Shown here piece after piece: positions 57,506 through 64,000 of a stretch of 64,000 nt of DNA. The stretch's first letter is position 1. Each line of letters opens with the position of its first letter. The stretch covers positions 744,001 through 808,000 of the forward strand of contig NZ_SRRP01000001.1 in the NCBI RefSeq assembly GCF_004785935.1, written 5' to 3'. Made by a program: the position numbers and the translations under genes. Source of the stretch: Streptococcus rubneri (lineage in GTDB: Bacteria > Bacillota > Bacilli > Lactobacillales > Streptococcaceae). Under the pieces are notes generated by a model. It saw only the letters and a list, made by a program, of their open reading frames with translations. It had not been told where the DNA came from and searched no databases.

Positions 57506-60025
57506 TCATTTTGCTACAGGAACTTTAAAGAAATCTTTCGTTAGATATCCCTTCCCACTGATAAGATCATATTCGACCATTTTTAAATCATCTGCAATTT
57601 CTAACGCTTCTCCCTCAAGGGCCTTTTTATCGACACTGGCCTTTTTCAAGACCTCAGTCAAGAGAGCATAGTAAGGAGATACCTTAGAATTGGTTTGTTC
57701 AAAGACCATAGCTGAGAAGTCACTCGAGTTAACCAAAGGGTAGTCCATTTTTGGAGCATCAAAATTGCTCCAAATAAAGTAGTCTGTCTGATACTGTCCC
57801 TCTGGATAATCCTTGAAGGCTGACTCTGGATACAAGCCTGGCAAATGGTCCCCATAAAAGACTACCGTAATTTTTTTATCAATTTTCGATAACTTTTCAA
57901 GGAAGGCTTGGGTAGCAGCATCAGTCTGATAAAGGAGGCGACTATAGAAAGTTAATTTAGAATTTTCCTCTGAAGTAAAGCCTTGTCCTTTGGCATCTAA
58001 CGTTTCAGGATTTGCCTCCAGCCAAGGAGAATGATTCTGCATGGTCATTACTGAAAAGAATTGTCCCTTTTGAGGACTTAGATTCTCTATGACTAAATCG
58101 TAAGTCGACTCATCACTAGGACTAATGCCTTCATTTCTATACTTGACTCCCTTTGTATTAGTCGTGATGAAATCTTTAAAATCCAAGCGGGAATAGACAA
58201 TATCCCTCGAATAATTAGATTTACCAGCTAAGTGAATCGCAATTTTATCCTCCGTTGCATAAACATTACTAATCGATGGCACATCGTGAATTTTAGGAAA
58301 TACTTCCGTATACAAAACTGATACGGTCTGAGAAATGTTATAGAATGGTAAACCAGTCAAGGTCTGGAATTCCATATTAGCAGTTCCACCACCATAACCA
58401 TCCGATTGCATCTGCCCACTCGTGTGGGTCTGCATAATATTTTCAATGTTTGGAATTGGATTCTGTGTCACTTCTACCGTTGAAATTTTTCTAGGATCAG
58501 AGAAGCTTTCACTCAATATATAAATCACCGTCTGATCACTCAAGTAACCGTTTCTCTCTTTATTGATGACCTCCGCCAATTTTCGGTACTTCTCTTGAAT
58601 TTTTGCAAGTCGTTCCTTGGAATATCCTTCAGGCTTCTGAATCACTTCTGTGGTCAATTGATTCATCCAAACATAGGCAAGCCCTTTATAGCGAGCATTG
58701 GAGGTATTGCCTAACCAGTTGATGTCCTGGTAGTTATTCAAGGTAGTGATAATCGGAACATTTGATCTAATTTTCCCATTTTCTTTGTCTGAAAAGATAG
58801 ACATTACATTTCGAAAAGAGAAAAACATGGTTATTATGAGAAGTACTTGGATCTTCCAAGAGGAAATGATTTTCCCCTTGAAAAAGAACTTCATCCCAAA
58901 TACAGATAGAGCAACTATCGCTAGCAGACTCATGACAGTAAAAACTATTTGGGAGCTATCAACAAAACCAAGCAAAGTAGCTGGCTTACTTAACCAAGTT
59001 AAATCACTTGGTAGAACCGGCTCCCTTCTCATCCCAAATTTGATAAAGTTAGCAATGACAAAAAACACCGAAACTAGGAGAACCAAGCAAGAAGCAATCC
59101 AATACTGGTTGATACAAATATAGACAAAGAAAATCACGGCTGTCAGCACCAATATCTGGAATAAGATAGCATCCGGAATAGTGAAATGAATCCCAAGAAA
59201 TGGCTCTGTTCGTCCCAAACTAAATTGAAGGAAATAATTTAAAACAATTGCCGTAGTTACACTAGAGAAAAATGCTAATGATAAACTGGATTTATTCTTT
59301 ACAAAATCTCTTTGACCTTTTGTATAGAGAAAACCAAGGGCAGAGAGCAAAGGAAAGAGAAAAAATAAGAAATCATTCGTCAACCAAAATTGTTGAGCAG
59401 AATACTTTCCAATCTCCAAGGCTTTGTACAAAAAGTTATCCGTTCGGTATATTAACGTTGAAAAATTTTTATCCGTAACAATAAAGGTAATTAATAATTG
59501 AGAAAGGATAACATATTGATAATTTTCATTAATTTCATCCCTATGTCTTTTACGGTTGGACACCCGATCATAATGATACCTTAGCAAAACAAGTACCACG
59601 GTCAAGGCAAACAATATCCCTATTACCAGAAAAGAATTCGTTCGAAAGAATGGATTCTTCTGTAAATTCCACACCTTATATTTTGGATTATTGAGATAAA
59701 GGGTTATTTCCGTAAGATAAGATAGGGTATTGTAGATAAAATAACTAACGATTAATTTTAAAGGGAACCATTTTTTAAAGTTAAACTGGGACATAATGAC
59801 CACTAACAATGCAAAACTAATTCCAAAAAGAATTCCCAAAAAATTCACATATTGAAGAACGGTTCCAGTCGCCTTATTATGAATCGCCAAATTATTTTGT
59901 GCTAGATAAAAATTAAAGAAGAAAAATAGCACAAATGTAGTTGCATAATAAAATTGTGTTCTTGTAATTTTACGTTTTAAGTTAGTCAAAAACGTAATCA
60001 AATCAAATTTCTTTTTTCTTTTCAT
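57506..60025 (-). CDS. GacH/SccH-like glycerol-phosphate transferase of the rhamnan locus
   Basis: An 839-residue LtaS-superfamily enzyme with about ten membrane helices in residues 1-410 and an extracellular sulfatase domain. Glu506 (LSESF), Thr548 (YGGGTAN) and the Asp-His pair in YGDHLPG are the expected active-site residues; in GacH the equivalent Thr carries the glycerol-phosphate. The start overlaps rgpF by ATGA, so it belongs to the rhamnose-polysaccharide operon, where GacH/SccH enzymes decorate the side chains with glycerol phosphate. The specific acceptor sugar is not evident. Confidence 0.85.
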   Translation of the reverse strand: MKRKKKFDLITFLTNLKRKITRTQFYYATTFVLFFFFNFYLAQNNLAIHNKATGTVLQYVNFLGILFGISFALLVVIMSQFNFKKWFPLKLIVSYFIYNTLSYLTEITLYLNNPKYKVWNLQKNPFFRTNSFLVIGILFALTVVLVLLRYHYDRVSNRKRHRDEINENYQYVILSQLLITFIVTDKNFSTLIYRTDNFLYKALEIGKYSAQQFWLTNDFLFFLFPLLSALGFLYTKGQRDFVKNKSSLSLAFFSSVTTAIVLNYFLQFSLGRTEPFLGIHFTIPDAILFQILVLTAVIFFVYICINQYWIASCLVLLVSVFFVIANFIKFGMRREPVLPSDLTWLSKPATLLGFVDSSQIVFTVMSLLAIVALSVFGMKFFFKGKIISSWKIQVLLIITMFFSFRNVMSIFSDKENGKIRSNVPIITTLNNYQDINWLGNTSNARYKGLAYVWMNQLTTEVIQKPEGYSKERLAKIQEKYRKLAEVINKERNGYLSDQTVIYILSESFSDPRKISTVEVTQNPIPNIENIMQTHTSGQMQSDGYGGGTANMEFQTLTGLPFYNISQTVSVLYTEVFPKIHDVPSISNVYATEDKIAIHLAGKSNYSRDIVYSRLDFKDFITTNTKGVKYRNEGISPSDESTYDLVIENLSPQKGQFFSVMTMQNHSPWLEANPETLDAKGQGFTSEENSKLTFYSRLLYQTDAATQAFLEKLSKIDKKITVVFYGDHLPGLYPESAFKDYPEGQYQTDYFIWSNFDAPKMDYPLVNSSDFSAMVFEQTNSKVSPYYALLTEVLKKASVDKKALEGEALEIADDLKMVEYDLISGKGYLTKDFFKVPVAK

Positions 60026-61773
60026 TCCTTCGCTTTCATCATCATTCTTTTAATTATATACTTCACTGCTCTTGCAGGCCCTATTACAATATACTTCAAA
60101 GCACCTTTAATCCCTCCGATTTGATTAAAATCCACGAAGGTATGTGGCTGGAGATCTTCACGATTGTTCAACTGCTTATTGTCGATAAACGGTGTCAGGG
60201 AAATCGGATTTTGTGAGATTCTGAAATCAAATTTCTGATCCCAGGCAATATAGATCAATAAGCGCTCAATCGCATGCAAGATAGAATTTTGTGGCAAGGG
60301 TTCAGCAGGAACATCAGCTTCTGTTAGATTCAGAGCAAAGAGAGGAGACAAGGCTTCATATTTAAACCAGACGAAGGTACCGTAGCTCATAACAAAGGTA
60401 TTGAGATTTTTAAAATTGATACTCTTGGTCGCTCCCATTCGTTGCCAGAGCTTATTCATCTCTGGTGAGATTAAGGCTTCATTCCAAGCAACGACAATTC
60501 TATTGTATCGGAAGAAAGTTGGAATATCTGCGATGGTCATTCCGACTTTTGGATTACCCTCCATATTAGCAAGGATTTGATCTGCCGGTTTCACCAACAT
60601 GTCAATCAACTCTTTTCTCCAAGACTCGCCTGCCCAAAAATCTGCTTCTTTAGATTTTTTGGTATGAAAATGTCCTACATAATCATACTGTGACAATTGA
60701 TCTTTTAATTTCAACATCGGTAAGACATCTCGACCAACATTACCAGTCACCAAAATGCTAGCCATCTGTCCACGATGAGATAAGATTTGCTCGATTTCCA
60801 GCTTCTTTTCCTCTAGATCAGTGGTCACCCATAGATCATAGGAGAAATGAAACTCCTGAAAGGCATCCAAAAATTCTTCCAAGAGGTCCACATAAAAGAC
60901 ATGGAGGTGAACTGCTACTTTTTTATCAAAAGTTCCATCTAGTTCTTGATCTTTCAAATACTTACGAGATAAGAGATACGGATAGTCCGGACGATCAATC
61001 ATAGACATGTGGTTGAGAATTAAATCCAATGGATAGTCCGAAACCCGCTCCAATTCATCAAAAATGTAAGGCATGATCCCTTCATTGTTGGCAATGGTTT
61101 TGACTTTAATGAAAGGAACCTTATGATTGAGAATCGCTGTAGGATTGTAATAAGAAAAGTCTGGGTAGAGCATCCCCGTTGTGTCTTCTTGAATGGTATC
61201 AAACACTGTCTTATAGCGAAAACCTGCATCCAAGAAATTTGTTGTGACCTTGGTCTCGTAGTGATCAATCACATCTTGAACATTGGTGAAATCTTGAACA
61301 CCCTGCCAAAATTCACGGAAGGTACTTGATTCTAGCACCTGCTTTTTAAAACTGAGATAATAACTCTGAATATGCTCGTTAAAATCCTTGTCTTTCCGGT
61401 AATTGGTCATACCCCAGAAATCAACCTCATCATCATTCTCAAATTTTTGATAGATTGGCTCTAAATCCCAAAGAGGGCCAAAGCAAGTATCATTCATGAG
61501 GGTAAGAGAATCAAAATGAGCCAGTTGATCAAAGCCTACTGTCTTCATTCCGTCCCGCCATGCAGCAAAGTCAAATCCAATATTTTGACGTTCTACAATA
61601 TCATCCACTAAGTGACTTTGTGATAGCTCAACTTTGATGTCTTCAGGTAGTTTGCTATTTGAGATGAAGACCACTCGTGAATACAGGGGACGAATTTTTT
61701 CTAGTTGATAAAGGACATGTCCACTTATAAAATTAAACTTGTTAAAATGAACATATAAAAGTAAACGTTCCAT
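60022..61773 (-). CDS. rgpF: Rhamnan synthesis protein RgpF
   Basis: A 583-residue protein. The N-terminal half has the RgpF pattern (QNIGFDFAAWRDGM, LTLMNDTCFGP, DFWGMTNY), and the second half a DUF/GT-like fold with HFHTKKSKEADFWAGESW. It takes part in making the polyrhamnose backbone or its side chains on the inner face of the membrane. One base separates it from the rgpE-like gene. Confidence 0.93.
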   Translation of the reverse strand: MERLLLYVHFNKFNFISGHVLYQLEKIRPLYSRVVFISNSKLPEDIKVELSQSHLVDDIVERQNIGFDFAAWRDGMKTVGFDQLAHFDSLTLMNDTCFGPLWDLEPIYQKFENDDEVDFWGMTNYRKDKDFNEHIQSYYLSFKKQVLESSTFREFWQGVQDFTNVQDVIDHYETKVTTNFLDAGFRYKTVFDTIQEDTTGMLYPDFSYYNPTAILNHKVPFIKVKTIANNEGIMPYIFDELERVSDYPLDLILNHMSMIDRPDYPYLLSRKYLKDQELDGTFDKKVAVHLHVFYVDLLEEFLDAFQEFHFSYDLWVTTDLEEKKLEIEQILSHRGQMASILVTGNVGRDVLPMLKLKDQLSQYDYVGHFHTKKSKEADFWAGESWRKELIDMLVKPADQILANMEGNPKVGMTIADIPTFFRYNRIVVAWNEALISPEMNKLWQRMGATKSINFKNLNTFVMSYGTFVWFKYEALSPLFALNLTEADVPAEPLPQNSILHAIERLLIYIAWDQKFDFRISQNPISLTPFIDNKQLNNREDLQPHTFVDFNQIGGIKGALKYIVIGPARAVKYIIKRMMMKAKE

Positions 61774-61774
61774 C

Positions 61775-63124
61775 TTATTTCCTTATTCTTAAGAATTTCA
61801 AGATCTTTGTTGGGATGGTCCAACGTCTTGAAGTAATAACAGTTCTGTATGCTTCTTTCGCAGTTTCCAGCTCTGCTTCTAGTCTCTTCATGTTATTAAT
61901 AGACTGCAACATTGAAGCTGCAAAAACTTTTCCGATATAATCAGATGCAGAAGGATCATCTACTGAGAGCATCTTGTAGCTTAAATAGTAGATTCCTTCT
62001 TCCTCAACATCATAGATCAGTTGTGGATCAGGCTCGCTGAAAAGATAATAGCCGTCAGAGACGACACCATTCGTATAAACTGGAGGAATTAGGTTCCCTC
62101 TTGCATCTCTCAACTCAACCTGGGAGTAGTAACTTGGCTGTTCCGAAAGATCCACTCGAATAACCGACGTTCCTTTCGGAATTTCGATAGTGAGACGATC
62201 TTCTTTTTGAAGCAGTTTAGTCATAGTGCGATCTTCCGAATAGGTATTTTCTTCATCTCCCAAATAAATCTTAACAGATTCCATCCCAATATGTGAAAGG
62301 GAGTCCATTGGTTTAGACAAGCGAATCTCATAAGTATTAGTACGATCTAAGAGAATTTTTGTCATCTCTTTAAAATCTGCATTTGGATATTTATCAAGAT
62401 AGGCTAATTGAGTTTGCAGTAGCTTATGGAAGCGACGTTCCAATTTTCTAAAATCACAAGGACGAGAATCCGATCCTTGGTTGATAGTATAGGCAACCGT
62501 TGCTTCATCCAGATAGGCTAAAGAAGTCCGTTGAAAGAGTTCCAGTTGTAGATTAAAGGTATCGTCTGATGTCGTAAGATCTAGTTCTTGGTTCACATCT
62601 AACATCAGGTCTCGATCTACTAACCAGGTCGATGCCATGGTAAAGCCTCTAGTTGCAAGCATTTTTTCATAGGTATCTGCTAATGGAATCGTCTGATTGG
62701 CAAAGCCAGCATTAGAAACAAAATTGCCATGCTCATCATAGATATCAAAATCAGTATTAGACCATTTGCAGTCTGGCTTACTGGCCAATAAGTTTACTTG
62801 CTTCTGAAGTTTTAAAGGATCTATCCAAAAATCATCTCCGTCACAGCGAGCAATGTAGTACCCACGCGCTTCCTTACAGATAGCTACCCAGGTTTTGGCG
62901 ATTCCCTGATTTTCATCCTGATAAAAAGCACGAATCAGATTAGGGTAGTTTGCTTGATAGTCCTGAATAATGGAGCGAGATCCATCGCTTGAAGCGTCGT
63001 CCACCAAGATAATCTCAATAGCAAACTCTGTTTGTTGCGCTAGGAAGCTATCGATTGTCTTCTTAAGCCAGGGTTCTTTATTAAAAACTGTACAAATAAT
63101 CGAAACAAAAGGCGTCGTTTCCAT
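61775..63124 (-). CDS. rgpE: GT2 glycosyltransferase (RgpE-like)
   Basis: A 449-residue enzyme: GT-A fold with SIICTVFNKEPWLKKTIDS, DDASSDGS and the metal motif ARCDGDDFW, then acceptor region FTMASTWLVDRD, and a long C-terminal beta domain of about 170 residues ending in a basic tail. Sitting between rgpD and rgpF suggests RgpE. The sugar it adds is not determined. Confidence 0.8.
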   Translation of the reverse strand: METTPFVSIICTVFNKEPWLKKTIDSFLAQQTEFAIEIILVDDASSDGSRSIIQDYQANYPNLIRAFYQDENQGIAKTWVAICKEARGYYIARCDGDDFWIDPLKLQKQVNLLASKPDCKWSNTDFDIYDEHGNFVSNAGFANQTIPLADTYEKMLATRGFTMASTWLVDRDLMLDVNQELDLTTSDDTFNLQLELFQRTSLAYLDEATVAYTINQGSDSRPCDFRKLERRFHKLLQTQLAYLDKYPNADFKEMTKILLDRTNTYEIRLSKPMDSLSHIGMESVKIYLGDEENTYSEDRTMTKLLQKEDRLTIEIPKGTSVIRVDLSEQPSYYSQVELRDARGNLIPPVYTNGVVSDGYYLFSEPDPQLIYDVEEEGIYYLSYKMLSVDDPSASDYIGKVFAASMLQSINNMKRLEAELETAKEAYRTVITSRRWTIPTKILKFLRIRK

Positions 63125-63136
63125 ATCTCCCTCAGT

Positions 63137-64000
63137 CTAGTCAGTCATTGACCATGTTCCATTGCGTTGGATTAAGCCACTTGCTGCATCCATTGATGAT
63201 TTATCATCCAAAGCGATATCATCTCGATTGATAAAAATTAGTGGAGTTTGCGTAGCATCTGAAAAGGCCAGCATCTGTCCTTCAGCATCCCTTACTGTCA
63301 CTTCTAATTTCATTTTCAAGTCATTCACCGTTGGAAGGGAACAAGTGTAGTGAACTGTTTTATGTCCAGCCCCACTCATCAGCTGATCCATAGAATTATC
63401 ATTGTAGATCCAAATATTCCGATCGATATCTGTTAAAGACAGTGCAATATATGTCTGGATATCTTCACGTACATCAAAATCAATTTGGAAGTGAATCTTA
63501 TCTTGGGGTCGTAACTTGTTGGAACTTAACAACTGAAGCTGAAAGTTTTCAACCAAGACTTGTTCTTCCTGGTTGGGCTTACCCGCTCCACCAGCTTCTC
63601 CTCCCTGTTGCAAAGGAGCTGTATTATCAAAACTATACTGGTTGGCAACATTTTCAGGACTCCCAATTGCCTTCACTAAACCATTTTCAATCAAAACAGC
63701 CTTATTACAATACTTCTTGACAGCACCCATATCGTGGGTAACCAGGATAGTGGTTTTTCCTGATTTCTTCCGTTCTTGGAAGTAATCATTACACTTGCGC
63801 TGGAAGGCTTCGTCTCCTACTGCTAGGACCTCGTCCAAAATCAAGATATCACCTTGGGCCTTGATCGCAACCGAAAAAGCTAGACGAACCTGCATCCCTG
63901 ATGAGTAGTTCTTGAGTTTTTGGTTCATGAAGTCATGCAACTCAGCAAAGTCTACGATGTCATCATACATGGCATCAATTTCAGCTGTTGAGAAGCCCAG
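63137..64000 (-). CDS. rgpD: Rhamnan ABC transporter ATPase RgpD (partial)
   Basis: The gene runs off the window at 64000; about 288 C-terminal codons are visible. ABC signature YSSGMQVRLAF, Walker B ILILDEVLAVGDE and the H-loop VTHD are present; Walker A lies outside. A C-terminal Wzt-like beta domain (about the last 130 residues) would bind the polysaccharide cap. It exports lipid-linked rhamnan with RgpC, which should be the next gene upstream. Confidence 0.92.
   Translation of the reverse strand: MGFSTAEIDAMYDDIVDFAELHDFMNQKLKNYSSGMQVRLAFSVAIKAQGDILILDEVLAVGDEAFQRKCNDYFQERKKSGKTTILVTHDMGAVKKYCNKAVLIENGLVKAIGSPENVANQYSFDNTAPLQQGGEAGGAGKPNQEEQVLVENFQLQLLSSNKLRPQDKIHFQIDFDVREDIQTYIALSLTDIDRNIWIYNDNSMDQLMSGAGHKTVHYTCSLPTVNDLKMKLEVTVRDAEGQMLAFSDATQTPLIFINRDDIALDDKSSMDAASGLIQRNGTWSMTD

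Overview
The window looks like a chromosome segment of a low-GC Gram-positive coccus of the genus Streptococcus, most likely an oral mitis/sanguinis-type species. Four things point there: the gene order psr-pheA-aroK-aroA-ylbF-tyrA-aroC-aroB-aroE-aroD, the copYAZ operon, an SMK (SAM-III) riboswitch on metK, and an rgp rhamnose-polysaccharide locus. The species cannot be fixed from sequence alone. Nearly every gene is on the minus strand.

Region 1 (1 to about 17,150) is one end of an integrative and conjugative element (ICE) of the Tn5252/ICESa2603 type, abutting the 3' end of the rRNA methyltransferase gene rlmD (rumA). Reading along the minus strand, a tightly overlapping replication/regulation operon comes first: a 57-aa protein, RepA, a 33-aa membrane peptide, a C5-cytosine methyltransferase, a 149-aa unknown, a cysteine-less Spx-like protein, a small HTH-like protein and a CPBP membrane protease. 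A 333-base gap with a strongly structured RNA leader follows. Then comes the type IV secretion operon: a 99-aa unknown, a PcfB-like protein, VirD4, an 80-aa membrane protein, VirB6, PrgI, VirB4 and a multidomain wall hydrolase. The last genes are a PBECR4-domain protein, a Ca-binding-repeat protein and the first 595 residues of a giant methylase/SNF2 protein. Integrase and relaxase are not in view and presumably lie beyond base 1.

Region 2 (17,124-29,198) is chromosomal: rlmD, then an operon that runs from an RlmI-like methyltransferase through all seven shikimate-pathway steps represented here (aroD, E, B, C, A, K plus tyrA and pheA) to the LCP-family gene psr, with a terminator at its end. 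Region 3 (29,441-44,600) is housekeeping: an LtaS-type enzyme, pullulanase, diacylglycerol kinase, ligA, a preQ1-II riboswitch with queT, GtrA, a MarR-family operon, and murA-GNAT-spxR-like-map-yihY.

Region 4 (44,840-49,260) holds the copper operon copY-copA-copZ, with two cop boxes flanking a near-consensus promoter, and metK with its SMK box. Region 5 (49,332-53,436) is the least familiar chromosomal part: four neighbouring multi-pass membrane proteins built from shared modules, one apparently frameshifted and one containing a decayed internal copy of the module. I assign no function to them. Region 6 (53,561-57,364) has dCMP deaminase, infC-rpmI-rplT with a leader attenuator, cmk, a LysM protein, ferredoxin and an EbsA-like protein. 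Region 7 (57,506-64,000) is the distal part of a rhamnan (Rgp/Scc) locus: rgpD (partial), an rgpE-like glycosyltransferase, rgpF and a GacH/SccH-like glycerol-phosphate transferase, all coupled.

The most unusual items are the structured leader before the ICE transfer operon, the hairpin attenuator before repA, the Spx-like protein without redox cysteines, the four-paralogue membrane cluster with its frameshift, and the likely AUA start of infC.
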